Assembly (NCBI GenBank): GCA_964247055.1
Contig: OZ176060.1
Span: 1,240,001-1,304,000, forward strand
DNA: 64,000 nt
DNA from: Paragordius varius
Lineage: Eukaryota; Nematomorpha
Reading direction: 5' to 3'
Below are positions 48,516-61,318 of the stretch, piece after piece; the stretch's first letter is position 1, and every line of letters begins with the position of its first letter. Both the position numbers and the translations under genes were made by a program. The notes under the pieces were generated by a model. It saw nothing but the letters and a program-made list of their open reading frames with translations. It was not told the DNA's origin and made no database searches.

Positions 48516-49345
48516 TCACGAATTAAAATTATTATTGAGTTTATGTTTCTCCAGCAGTAAAACTACTTCTTTCTGAAGCAGTAATACTTCATAATGAAGC
48601 TCCAAAACTTTGCATTGCATATTGGCTATAGTATTTTGTGGGACACCTTTTTTGATTCTTTATATATTTTTTTATTTGTAGTTGGTCGCGGCACGGATGT
48701 ACCTATAATAATATAAATTAAAATTGACATTTTTATTACGTCTATCTATACCTTTAATATCGAGAGATTAAAAAAATCAGAGAGTTACAATTGTATATAT
48801 ATAAGACTTACAAGGAATATCAACGGCAATCGTTACGATACCACATTCTTTACCACCAGGAACATTAATATGCACTGATCCAACATAACCTTCTCATGGG
48901 GTAATAACACAATTTTTTTATTACCTACCTATGTAAATAGGTAGATAAGGATTTCAACTAAAAATAATATTAACCGAGACTTAGGTGTTTTTATATTTTT
49001 TGTGATGAATGAAATCACGTTTTGTGATGTGTTAAAAATTTCCTAACATTCTTGCTAATTATTTTATTAACTTTGTATTAAAAATACCCCTACCTTAACA
49101 TATTTCCTAAGTCATAAAAAATAATGGGCATAGTGAAATTGCCTTGATTATGATAAAAAAGGGTAAGCCCGTTATAAATAATACCTGTTTGACAATTTGC
49201 GACATTTTTTTCAATTGAGAAATATTAATATCTTCCCCAGTGTCCATCACGAATTCCTGGTGTATGTCTCTCCATACTGCTTAACGTTTTGCTTTTGATT
49301 TTGGGAGGAGCCCCATTTGCAAATACAATGGGATATCTATTAAAC
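48516..49345 (-). pseudogene. Myb/SANT-like protein remnant of Harbinger
   Basis: The minus strand carries NRYPIVFANGAPPKIKSK, then after a frame shift AVWRDIHQEFVMDTGEDINI and SQLKKMSQIVKQ. This resembles the KYPIV...KKKAWEEIAEEFN...QLKKK pattern of Myb/SANT-like DNA-binding proteins. Further on, IAVDIP and a C-terminal coiled coil (ANMQCKVLELHYEVLLLQKE) are followed by a TGA at 48518-48516. The second protein of Harbinger elements normally helps import and DNA binding of the transposase. It is broken by stops and frameshifts. Confidence 0.7.
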
Positions 49346-50068
49346 ATAGGTTAGGAATAAAAATATAATAAATTTAAAATTTATTACTTTTTTAGAATTT
49401 CCACTAACTTATCTCTATTCATGAAAAGAATAGAGAATTTTAGCTAAATATTAAAATAACGAGTTGAAATATATAAAAAATACTTATATAATACTAAAAT
49501 TAACTTTTATGATTAGCGGTTAGTTGACATGTGTTATGATAAAAGCAAATTATTTTTTTGTATGTGTATGTTATATCAATATAAATCAAATACCTTAAAA
49601 AAATTGCTTGAGTTAATACTATTCCTTTACTTCATTTGTTAATTTTTATTGCTAGACTTTTCTTGTCTTTTTTTGAAGAAATTACTCGGAGTGCAATTAG
49701 TTTCTATAAAATAAATATGATTACACATTTTGTACAGTTTTTCCAAACTTTCATTCTCTTCTGTATCCACCCACTTTGAATAGGTAAAATTAGCCAAAAT
49801 TAGCAAATAAACAGACCAAAGGTTCCAATTACATATAAAACCTAAATTATATACATAAAAAGTTACTAAAATATTTTTTTCTCATATTTTTGTATATGTC
49901 AAGTTCAAGTTTTTCTTCACCATATGATTTTTTATCACCTTCTGTTCAAGTTTTCTTGCTTGACTTAAGTGCCCTAATGTTAATTTTGTTTTATCACATG
50001 AAAGCAAGCCATGACTTGAAAAACTTGTAAGCCAAGTCAAAAAAATTTTTTTTATCACCCCACCCATT

Positions 50069-51365
50069 ATATTAAAGCTTTATTGAACCGGTATAAAATC
50101 CTGAAAGCTATTATAAAACCGTTACATTTAAGAATGCTTGACATTTCTATCACCTTACAAAATTAATTTGACTTCAATATTAGGTGATTTTTGTACAAAA
50201 ACAATTTATAAATAATATTATTATGAAAATTAACGGATTTTTAATCGAAATTTTGAGCGATAGAAACGTTTTGCATCGTATTATAAAAGTATTTTTATAA
50301 TAACTTAAAACGTTTTTACCCCATGCTTTAAATTACGATACGCTTCAACCAATTTTTCTAAAAATTGAATTTTTGAACAAAGAATACATTTTTAGTTCAA
50401 AAATATTTTTTTGATACTATAATCTAGCCTATATGAAATAATATATTGCAAAATTTGGCATTTTTGCGTTAGTCTATTTTAAAGAAGGGCGAACATTCAA
50501 AACTGTCGGAGACCACATCTAAAAATTAAATATCTAAAACTATTCTGCTTTTTAAGTACATGATATATTTGGATGATATTTTTTGAAATAATATATAAAA
50601 AACTTTATATATATATATCATAATGTGCGTTAATTTTTCGATTTAACGATATCGTCCAATTATCAAATCAGTCTAAATAACTTTCATTTAGCACTCGTAA
50701 AGAGAGACCTGGCTATCAGAATATATATTTTTTACGTTCCTGAAGTTTAATTATATAGATATCATAATATATGTCTTTTGATTTGAAAGGCGACTGATTT
50801 TTTAAAAATAATTATGTTTTATTTAAGCCCAACGTAGTTTGGTTGTTTCAAGAAGGTTCTTGTGGATATATGTATTTGAAAATAAAAACATATCTAGTTT
50901 TATTTCAGATTACACAATCACTTATGTGCAGTAAAAATAGAAATTATACCAACAAAACGTAAAAATATAAAAACAGATATTTTTTGCAGACCATTTATAT
51001 TTTTGAACTTGAATTATTTTATGTAACTCATTGTTTTAAATTGCAGAGTAGGTAGAGATGTATCAATTATATATTTTCGTTTAATTCATGGATTTAAATA
51101 GCAAAAATTAAGGTTTAACAAAGTATGGATATCTTTTGGAAAAAAATATTAGTCTTTATTCGTTGTGTCTGAAATTTTAATGTAAATATGCATTAAGTTA
51201 TAATTATATACAGACAAAAAGTAAAAACTTAAAAACAAATATTTTTTCATAAATTACACCATATGTTTTATTTTATTTTCATTTACTACATCGTTTTATA
51301 AGTTGCAAAATATGGAAAGTAGATATAAATTGATTACAAATTTCCTCGTATATTTCAATATATAA

Positions 51366-51406
<41 letters not shown>

Positions 51407-52770
51407 TCAAAAAGCAGTGATTTATTTATATAAAAAATTTTGTCGTTTAGTTTTGAGTTATGTCTGTATAATATCAAATAAAACTAAAACAAGGGAGACT
51501 TTACGTGCGACCCACGAAAAATTGGGAAATTCATCATTTGCAAGAAGCTTACAAAATCTTAATTTAGATAAATACAGTAAAAACTGTAATTATACGGACA
51601 AAAATTAAAAATATAAAGACAAATATTTTTTTTCTAAAAGACAACCAATAATTTTCTTCACATTAATTATATAATTACAATTGTAAAATATATAATAGAT
51701 TGTTTAACCAATATACATATCAATTTTATACTTTGCAATACAATGAGTTATCTCTTTATAAAAATGAAGTTTAAATAAGCATGGTTATTGGAAAAAAACA
51801 TATGTCTACAATTCTAAGTTTTGTCCGTATAAAATCAATTTTTATTGTATGTCTTAAACAATATTTTTAATTAATCTATCCAATTGATTGGCAAAGAAGT
51901 AAAAAAAATTGTTATATTGTGTTCAGTATTATGTTTATAATTTAATATTATATTTAAAATAAATAATTTATAAAAACCCATATATAATTGCGAATATGCT
52001 GCCCGCTAAGTCATTTGTGTTGGACACCCCTGGACTAATTATGATTCTTCTAATGATTTACAGTTAAAATTGGAATCAAGAGAAATATGATTTTTTTCTA
52101 AAAGGCAACCATGCTATTTAAATTTTAAATTATTTTTATATATCTGATTATTTAAAACTGCAAATTGTATAATGGATAGTGTTACCAATAAACATTTCTA
52201 TCTCATACTTTATAGTTTTTAACAATGAGTTAAATTTTGAAAAATTAAGGTTTCAAAAAGTATGGTTATCTTTTGGAAAAAAATTGTCCTTATATTTTTA
52301 TGTTTTGTCCGTATATTTCAGTTACTGTAATATCTTATATATCAAAATTTTGGTTCAAAAAAGGCGTTGGTTTTTATTTGTATTTTTATCCTTATTATAA
52401 TAAAAATATAAGAAAACCTAAAAAGCAATAAAATTTAAAATCAAGGACTAATGCTCATTAGTTCAACTTATTTGAAATTTACGAAAAATCTAGCTAATTA
52501 ATAAAAAATAAGTGTTGTCTTTAAGTACTAAGTCTCAAGTTTGGTTGGAAAAATGTTGAATTTAAATTGAAAAAAAGGGTATTTATACGAAAAACACCAA
52601 AATATGAATAATAAACATTTATTAAGGGTAATACATGTAACAGATGTGGGCGAAATATATAAACGTACACTTTTAAATATTACAAACCTGAAAAAGAAGA
52701 ACAAAAAAAGAAAATATTTTTAAACAAAATTAATGATAAAAGTAAGCATTATTAAAACAATCTGATACGA
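50069..52770. other. AT-rich intergenic stretch with fold-back repeats
   Basis: Contains family C repeats at about 50931-51186, 51576-51851 and 52062-52335. A single arm lies around 51190-51260, with a (TA)n run near 51370-51400. 50420-50540 belongs to a dispersed family with TTTGGCATTTTTGCGTTAG (compare 45030-45060). No gene recognised. Confidence 0.55.
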
Positions 52771-52772
52771 TA

Positions 52773-53006
52773 AACAGTCATGTATCCTTTATTTTACAAA
52801 AATTTGTATTTTTTTTCGTTAAATGGGACAATAAATATTTGGTAAAGAATGGCAAAAACAAGAGCTCTATAATATTAACAATATCATATATTCATCAAAA
52901 AAGTATAAGATTACTTAGAGCTCTTGTTTTTTCCAATCTTTACCAAATATTTATCTCATTTAACGAAAAAAATATATTTTGCTAAAATAAGGGATACATG
53001 ACTGTA
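52773..53006. repeat. Perfect-looking fold-back, arms about 95 bp
   Basis: The left arm (ACAGTCATGTATCCTTTATT through AACAAGAGCTCT) and the right arm (AGAGCTCTTGTTTTTTCCAA through GGGATACATGACTGT) are near-complementary around a spacer of about 45 bases. It would form a long hairpin. Probably a MITE. Confidence 0.75.
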
Positions 53007-53235
53007 ATATATCTATAATTTATAACTATTGAATATATGGTGGTGAGTGCGCGAACATATATATACGGATATTCAAACAAAAACATGTATGGAAAAACAA
53101 TTATATTGTAATGTAAAATAAATATGGTAGAATTATATAATTCTTTTAAAGTCAAAAAAAAGATTTAACATGTTTAAGATTATAATAGGAATAAAATAGC
53201 AGAAAAGGGATATTAGTTTCATATTAACTTTAAAA

Positions 53236-53456
53236 CAGTGGTATACCCGACCCAGAAAATGGGCTTCATAAAAGCATTTATAACAGAAATTAGATCTGAG
53301 ACTTTAATTTGAAAACAGAATAAAGATTAGCATTTTTTAAAGCTTTGGAAAATAAGAGAAATCGATGGCCGTACAAAATTAGCTTAAATGATTTTTAGGG
53401 GGGGCATAAAATATTTTGACAAGGGGCGCCTTGACAAAAAAGGTTGTGGACCACTG
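53236..53456. mobile_element. hAT-type MITE with perfect 8-bp target duplication
   Basis: Ends are CAGTGGTATACCCGACCC and GGTTGTGGACCACTG. The 8-base repeat CTTTAAAA flanks both sides exactly (53228-53235 and 53457-53464). At 221 bases it is non-coding. It contains AGGGGCGCCTTGACAAAAAA. Confidence 0.88.
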
Positions 53457-54005
53457 CTTTAAAAAGTATTTAAAGACTGATTTGTGGTATCATCGAGAAA
53501 TTAATGAATTGGTTTAATCAAAACATATGTAATATATAACAAGCAAAATATAATTTTATCTATATAACAATAATTTGTTCAATTCAAGAATAATAAAATA
53601 TGGGTAACGGTATAATTTTGACGAAAAAAAACATAAAGAATCATTAGGGTTATGAAAAATAAGCCGGAAACAAAAGGTATTTATAAAAAGTTAACATTTG
53701 GATAAGATAGGATAACGGATCCTAACTAACCATATAATGTTATAAGTAATAATATATCTAACACGTAATAAAAACGAAATGGATTCATGTATATATATGC
53801 AACAAAGAAATAAACTAAACTATAATTAACTCATAGGTTATCCCAGGCTAACAAAAATAAATTGAATACATTTGTATTTTATCAAAAACCATTTCTTTTA
53901 TCAAAGCTCTCCCTTTAACGATATATAGAGGCGGTCGACCAACAGTATTTTATAGGATTAAAGGCTAGTTATAATCAGTATTTTTAAGACAGTTTCTGGT
54001 CATAT

Positions 54006-55198
54006 TCATTTATAACTAGTTTTGGGGCTTGACAGTTTCTTAGTTTTACCATGAGTGCTTGTGGTAAGAAAAGATGTGCAAGGAGTAACGGTACTGCTTG
54101 CACATGTTTTCGTTACCGCAAGCGTGGTGGTTGTAGGACGATGTATTAGGGCATCATTCACGAATGCCAATACATTGTCGTACGGAGACCAGTATTGAGG
54201 CTGGTAAAACGCTAAACTCCGAAGGGGTATATCCAACGTTTCAGCCATCTCATCCGTCGTGTATGATGGGGCACAACATGTGCTATTAATAGATGTACTA
54301 GTTTGAGTATTTGTTTTGTTAGCGGATCTAACATTTTTATGGCTCAAAGTGGTACTCAATGTATTACCTCCTAATGTAGATGTTCCCGTAAATACAATTT
54401 TTCCAGCTTTGGGTAAAACAAATGTCGAATTCGTGTTATTACTACCGGTGCTAACGGGATAACGCAGTTGCGGAACAGATGGCATCGCCAAATTTGTCAA
54501 CGTTTTGTTTGTCGTGTCATATAAAAATGTGCTATGGTAGTTAGAATTAGGGTAAGATTTGTTCGCTCCTGGTAACAATGGAATTGTGTGTAAGGAAGAA
54601 AGTTTTGCGGGTGGTTTATTTTCATTCATAATATTGTGGTGACTATTGTAATAGGGATAATAATTATATGATGATGATGATGACGCAGTTGTTGAAGGCG
54701 GAAATAGCGTAGCGTTTTGTTGCAATTGTAGCTGTTGTTTTTGTTGTAAAATCATGTAATTATGTTGCCAATGTTGGGTAAGTCGTGACAGGGTGGGATG
54801 TTCAAAGGGATGATGATGGGCTTGGACCGAAGAAACTAAACCGTCAACAGGATTATTAGTGGTTAAAACGATGTCATCACTCCTCGTGGTGCTCATACTA
54901 TTAAAGGGTAATGGGAAGTAGGTGCTATTACCATAAGAAAAACTCGGTGGAGACGAATTTGGATTAGAGATATTTGTTGAAGTGCTATTGCTGGTTGTTA
55001 TTGTTGTTGTTAGACTAAAACATGCCAGGGCACTCAAAACGTTGGCATCCTGTGTCACGGGACATGAACCATTATTGTAACGATAAACGTAAACGCGAAA
55101 ATCTTTGCTAGCAACAACGACAGAATCCTCGGCTAGTATGGCGACATCAAAGCACTGTGCATGTTTGACTTTGCTCTCCAATGCATCCAACAAATTAC
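54006..55198 (-). CDS. brat: brat-like terminal exon
   Basis: The acceptor is ...aatgttAG at 55200-55199 and the stop is at 54008-54006. It encodes the end of the NHL propeller (ALESKVKHAQCFDVA, YVYRY) and a long low-complexity tail with Thr/Ser/Asn runs and a Gln-rich block (QQKQQLQLQQN). It enters with two bases (GT) completing a glycine codon. Confidence 0.9.
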
Positions 55199-58181
55199 CT
55201 AACATTAGTAAAAAAATAAATACATTGATACAAAGGAGAGAAACAAAACGGTAAACGCATGGCAAAATTTGATAAATCAATTTTAATCACGATTTTTAAG
55301 CGAATTAATACAAAAAATTTGTCAAATGAATATGCATTTGAATCAGTTTTCGTGTTATACCATTATGATGAAAAGGATTTTAATTATGATTAACAAATGA
55401 TAAAGTAATATGGGGGCTTTATTGTGACTTATGGCATATAATTATTGACTAAAACGAAATTCAATAAGTCAATATAAAGTAATTATTAACAATTTAATTT
55501 AAACCGCGTAAGTTTTAAACCCTAATTTATAAGAAAAAAAATATTAATTTTACCTTGTTGATCAAATATTGTGAGATTGAAATTATTGTGATTATCAGCA
55601 ACTATTAGACGACCCGTATAGTACTCAATGCCAACTCCTATGGGGTAATTAGTAAGTCCTGGTGCACCAATTTGTCGCAAATATTGGCCAGTGTAATCAA
55701 ACACTTTAACACTGTGGGCCCGATTATCACTGATAAAAATCTCCTGTTTATTGTTGACTGCCAAACCGTTTGGGAATTCAAGGTGTTTAGAGCAACCAAA
55801 TTTGTGCACAACATCCCCTGTCCTGCTATCAAATATAACCACTCGCATCACCTTGCATTCCACAATGACAACTTTGGCATCATCGTCAACCGCTACGCCC
55901 CGCGGATGTTGCAAGATATCGGCCCCAAATTTCCGAACAAATTGGCCCGTTTTGGTGAAAATTTGGATTTGATGGGTTGGACTTCGTTCTGTAACGACAA
56001 TATCACCGCTAGCTCGAACCGTCGCCACACGATTAGGGTAAAGTAATTGGCCATCACGTTTCCCACACTCACCAAACTGGTACTTAAAACGGCCTTCACG
56101 GTCAAAAATTTGGATTCTATGGTTATTAGTATCAGCAACGATAATGTCACCTTGTGCGTTAACTGTTACACCACTAGGCTCTGTAAATTGACCATCAAGC
56201 AATCCAAACTCCCCAAATTTGCTGTGATAAATCATTTTTCTACGTTTAATTTGAACATTTGGAGGTTTAACATCAACATCCAGGTTGTTGGTACAATAGG
56301 CATCGCACTCCACTGTAGCCGCATTTTTTAAGCTGTTAGATGGGTTATCAAGGTTAGCTGAAAGGGATGGTGGGAGAAAACAAAAATTTTCACCATTAAA
56401 TATCGGTGGATTGGAATACGCATTTAACATTGCTAAAGTATCGCTTTTTATCAGTTGATCACCCAAAACAGTTGAGGGAGAACACACTTTTATATTACCA
56501 GTAGTGTGGTCTTGACTATTGAAAGAAGTTGTACCATTTAATAAGCAGTTCCTTTTAGCATCATTACTTAATTCGAGCGTGATCCCATACGTTGACGAAT
56601 CATTATTTTGTATCCAAAATTTTTGTAGCAAACGATCATGCCGTGACGTCTCAAAACACATGTTATCTTTAACATGTCCAAAGGCATTCTTAACAACATT
56701 CGGTATGGCTGGTGAATAGGTTATAAATTCAATATCATAATTTAGTATATGTTGGGCAACAAGATCAGGTGATACATAAAGAATCCAAGCTACATCAGAA
56801 GTAAGAAGAGGTTTAAGCTTTTCCATAGCTTCATTCATCATATCCTCGTTCTTGCCATTAACATCATGATTGTTAAGAGATGAGTTTGTGGTTCCATTAT
56901 TGTTGTTGGTAGAAGTAACATTATTTATTTCAACTGAATTTAGCGATGATTTGCCAACATAGTGTACAAAGTCTTTGGACCGCTTCGAGAGTTCACGCAA
57001 CTTTTGACTGATTTGGGCTAGCTTTGCATGCTTTGTCACATACGATGATTCAATCTCCTTCAAAACATCACTCTTCCGGGCTTCAATGGCATTGTGAAAA
57101 CTCATAGTGGCATCCCCAACATCCCTTTTAGCTTGAAGGTATTGACCATTCAATTGATTTGTCGTTTTCTCCACATTTTTCAAAATGATATCATACTCAA
57201 GCAGACGGTTATTGATAACGTCAATGGCTGCCTTAGATTTATCGTCTGAGCTACTAATATTATTACCTATTGTGTTAATTATTACATCATTAGTTGAATT
57301 TGATGAATTGATATTGTGATCTTTGTTAACATAACCGCCGTTTGAAATGAGTGATGACACCTCGGTATTCAAGGTTTGTTGTTGTTTTACGGTAGGATTA
57401 TTTGGTAAAGATGGCACGTTTAAGGCGATACCGTCATGACCTGCTCGTAAATGTTCGTTAGCAAAACAGAGTGGACACTCTATGACAATGTTACAAGTAT
57501 TACAATAATGCCTATAGGATTCATTTTGTACTGGGTGCTTTGGACATTTAACTGTTGGTGGCGTGCTAAATTGCGATGATGATACTTTTTCAAGTTTTTC
57601 AGCATCGTTTGAGGTAATAATGTTATTATCTAGGGAAGTTGATGATATACCATCAGTACTTATATTATCATCCATATCATGATGTTGATGAATATCGCTA
57701 TTGTGTGGCCTATTATTGCCGTTGTAAAAAAAGGATTGCCATAGTGCTTTAGTCATTAAGGCTTGAAAACCACCCTTCTCCGTAAATATGGGAGTTGTTT
57801 GATGACAAATTGGACAAATGATTAAGGATGATTTATTATTATTATTATGGCCAATAAAAAAATCTTGTGGGCCAGATGAGTGTGCTTCAAGGCAAATCGA
57901 GCATAATTGATGAAAACAAGATAGTATACGAATATGATTTGGATCGGTTTCTAAAGAGCTATTTTCTTCAACATTACAACCTGGGCATTTCCATTTAGTG
58001 GCGATGATTTGATGGTCTGCCAACTTTTCACCGTTATTTTTAACATAATCGTAAAAATCTTCAGTTTTACCTAATATATATATAACATAAACTGTATACT
58101 TGTCGAATTAGCTAAGCTGTTAATAGTGTCTCCACACCAAAGAAGCAACTTGCTGTTTGAATTAATGGCACTGGAGGTCAT
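54006..58181 (-). CDS. brat: brat-like TRIM-NHL protein
   Basis: Brat is a cytoplasmic RNA-binding translational repressor whose NHL propeller binds mRNA. The two certain exons are 58070-55554 and 55198-54006, joined by a 355-base intron with matching phase. Domain order is a RING-type zinc domain (KCPGCNVEE ... CFHQLCSICLEAH ... CPICHQ), a B-box (CPKHPVQNESYRHYCNTC ... CPLCFANEH), a coiled coil (about residues 265-345), then NHL repeats from about residue 600 (FGLLDGQFTEPSGVTVNAQG through QIGAPGLTNYPIGVG and DNHNNFNLTIFDQQG). The last blade in exon 2 reads ALESKVKHAQCFDVA and SVVVASKDFRVYVYRY, nearly identical to Drosophila Brat. A tail of about 345 residues rich in Ser/Thr/Asn/Pro follows, absent from fly Brat. 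Drosophila Brat lacks the RING. The 5' end is uncertain. Confidence 0.9.
55554..58070 (-). CDS. brat: brat-like main exon (RING, B-box, coiled coil, NHL)
   Basis: 2517 bases open throughout, from an acceptor at 58072-58071 (tatattAG) to a GTAAAATT donor at 55553. There is no in-frame ATG ahead of the RING domain, so the start must lie in an upstream exon. Residues before the RING read KTEDFYDYVKNNGEK then LADHQIIATKWKCPGC. Confidence 0.92.
58100..58181 (-). CDS. brat: Candidate brat-like first exon
   Basis: From ATG (58181-58179) the frame reads MTSSAINSNSKLLLWCGDTI then NSLANST and ends at a strong donor (A then GTATACAG). Joined to the main exon, the phase fits, but the intron would be only 29 bases (58099-58071), unusually short for an animal. 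Other 5' exons or a weaker donor further upstream cannot be excluded. Confidence 0.4.
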
Positions 58182-61100
58182 ACTTGATTATAATAGAAAT
58201 AGATGCTTTATAATGATAAAAATAAAGAAAACGGAAAACAATTAAACGAGTAACATTTTAAACGGGTAACAAAAATGCACAGGGAAGTAATCAAATCACA
58301 CCATAAAAACTAATTTTTTGAATAATTCATTTCAGCACAATATGTATGGTTGTCTCGTTTGAGCACAACTGTTTTTGATAATTTAAACTTGTTATTCCGC
58401 AACATGAAACATCTAAAATTTTGGCACAGGATTTATTTATCACTAGGCCATAAATATAACATAAGATATTTTGCTTTGATCTCGTCTTTAATAATTGGTT
58501 TACTACCAATCGATAGTAAACTAAAATTTAATATATTTAACATTTTATCACCGGGTAGTTTAATATCCTATGGCGATTTGAAAATTTGAATATCTTTGTG
58601 TTTAAGGTATTAAACCGAATAAAATATACTCTCTTTGGTTTTTTCGGCGCATTATGAGAAGTTTTTAAAAAAATGTAAATTTGTAAAAATACCCTCATCT
58701 CAAACTTTTTTGCCGCAATTTTCTTCCATAAATTTTTTTGAATCGTTATTACAACCGGCCAATGTATATTATGGTGTAAATGTAAACAATTAATACAGCA
58801 AACATATATCTTGATTTTAATATCTGCTATTCGTTTCAATTTTGGAGGTGTCCCAATTTCATACTACACAAGTCAAAAAACTGTAAATATATATACATTT
58901 TCTAATATATGCTTGATAATTGAATTTTAACGAAAATAACTCTTAAAAACTATATTTTATTTATAAAACTGAGCTCTAGGTACCCCAAAAAGTAAATTAA
59001 AACAAAAAGAGAATAGGTAATAAATTTTCTAATTTTAAATGTTGGTTCCAAAAGTTAAAAAGTTTTAAATCTGTGTGAAAATAATTCCATATAAATAAAG
59101 GCGAAGGATGCGAGATTAGAATCGGGGGTTGATGAAAAAAGTAGTCTGATAGAAAGATTTCTTCAAAGCTATGTGGTTTTGTTTTGGCCCTTAGTGATAT
59201 AAGATTTTATACAAATTTGTGCCAAGTGCTCCATATCAGAAAACGGCGAAATTTGACCACATTTTAGTTCTAAAATTTTTTGATGAAACAATGCTCCATT
59301 CCGAAAAACATCACAAAAATATATTTTATAAAAGCAAAACAATATAAGTGTTTTAGTTTTTAGATGTAAACTCCGAAAGTCACGCAAAAATGCCGGAATT
59401 TTGCGTTAAAATTTTTAAATAATGCTAAATTTTGGCATTAAAACCTATTTTTTTAAAATTCAATAATTTTAGAAAAATTGAATTTTTATATAAATTTTGT
59501 TGGAGTACACTTCCTCCTATTTTTGGGGATGATCAAAATTCTATAAAATCGCTCAAAAACATTTTTTCTATGATGTGATGATGCACAATTATTTTTCATT
59601 CAAATATTCGGTTGCCCCTAAATCTATGTCAAATATAAATTGTGTTTTAATAAAAATTTGAACAAAATTTGAGGTAAACGAATATTTATAAAATTCTAAA
59701 GCGATCGAAAGGTTCAAAATCACCAAATATAGAAAAAATGTTTTTACAATATCTCAAATCTATTTATACCGTTTCCATCATACCTAAAAAAAGGATTATT
59801 TTCGCTTCAACAAAATTTTGATAAAAACTAAATTTTTATAAAAAGTATGCATTTTTTAAAATTTATTTTTTATCGTGCAATAAGACATTTTTTTATCAAA
59901 AAAATTTTTCCGTTTAAGAAGAGCAAAAAAATTAGGACTTTCGGATCCCACATCTAAAACGTAAAATTTTTAAAGCGTCTTGCTTTTGATAAAATATAGT
60001 TTATTGTTATTTTTCGGAATGAACATTCTTTCATCATAAAATTTTATTAATAAAATGGGGTAAAATTTTGTTGTTTTCTGATATTAAGCGATTACCACAA
60101 AATTGTAATAACTTTCTTATATCACTCGTAAGCCCCAAAAATAAAATAATCATAAGATTCCTGATACATTTTTCTATCGTAATATATAAATCATCATGAA
60201 ATTTGTACACTGAATATTTGCTAAATATTGACATCAGAAAAATTTCCCAAAAATTTAATAAAAAATATACAGTGCAGAGTCTCTTTTTACCTTTATTATT
60301 AAACGGTATGGACTTATATAATTAAACATGTAAATTCAACACCTTTTTACCGAAAAATGAATGTACTGCTTCAACATAAATTTGAAGGTGAATGAATTGA
60401 TTATCATAGTATTTATGAAAATTGTTATAATATTTTAAGATTTTTTACGGTTTCAATCATGCCTCAAAACAGTATAAATTACGCTTTAACAGAATTTGGC
60501 AAAATTCGATTATCGAATATGTATTATTTGAAAAATTATGTTATTATAGAGTGTTATTGCCTCATCATTTTCGCCTTAAATGGCGAAAAAAGGTGGGGCT
60601 TTTCAAAGACAAGATGTAAAAAAATATTTTGCATTTTTTTCTATTTAGGATACATAGTCATATTTATTTAATTGAAGCATTTGGCTTATATAAAAAAATA
60701 TTTTAAACAATATAGCGACTTTCACTTGTCATATGGATTAGCACAAAAGTGCATAGCTTTTTTATATCACTCGTAAAGGCCAAAACTATGACACCAAATA
60801 TATAAAATTTAACAGAGTATTTTTATACTCCCCGTTGAAGGCAGTGTAATATGCGCTTGTTTTGTATTTAACGAAATTGAGGATTTACCACAAAATTATT
60901 CCAATAAGAAAATGTATCAGGAATATCATGGCCTTACATTTATAAGAAAGTTATTTATACTTATGTGGTCAGTTCTCCAAATCAAAAAATGACAAAATTT
61001 GCGCACATTTAGAAATATAATTTTTTTTGTTGAAAGCTAAATACTTAATATCATAAACTGCTTATAAGAGAAGACACTATTTTTAAAAATATTATAATTT

Positions 61101-61318
61101 TTATATTTGGGCTCCGAGAGTCCTGAATTTTTTTGCTCTTCTAAAATGGTGGATCACGTAAACTAAACGCAAAAATGCCGGGATCGAGTGTGAAAAATTT
61201 AACTATATACAAAATTTTGAAATTAATAAAAATATTTTTTGAAAATGCATACATTTTACAAAAATTTATTTTTTGGCAAAATTTTGTTAAACAATATTCT
61301 TGATGCATGGAAGATACG
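58182..61318. other. AT-rich region with dispersed repeats upstream of brat
   Basis: 58540-58960 is dispersed family B and includes a decayed look-alike of RPL7A exon 1 (minus strand ATTGCGGCAAAAAAGTTTGA). 59160-61210 consists of loosely repeated blocks, for example ATATCACTCGTAAG at 60120 and 60762, and AAAATGCCGG at 59387 and 61170. No gene recognised. Confidence 0.45.

Larger units (their letters stand above)
46694..50065. mobile_element. PIF/Harbinger transposon, decayed
   Basis: A 3372-bp element has inverted ends GGGTGGGGTGATAAAAAA and TTTTTTATCACCCCACCC. It is flanked by a 3-base direct repeat ATT (46691-46693 and 50066-50068). Subterminal sequences are rich in CAAGTC/GACTTG and include CACTTGACTTGTAAGCCAAG and its inverted counterparts. 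Inside are a broken DDE transposase on the + strand and a broken Myb/SANT-like gene on the - strand, the two-gene layout typical of Harbinger. A short relative is at 61319-62337. Confidence 0.9.

Noticed and set aside
55638-56719. Open frames on both strands inside the brat-like main exon
   Set aside because: They are shadows of the true NHL coding frame.
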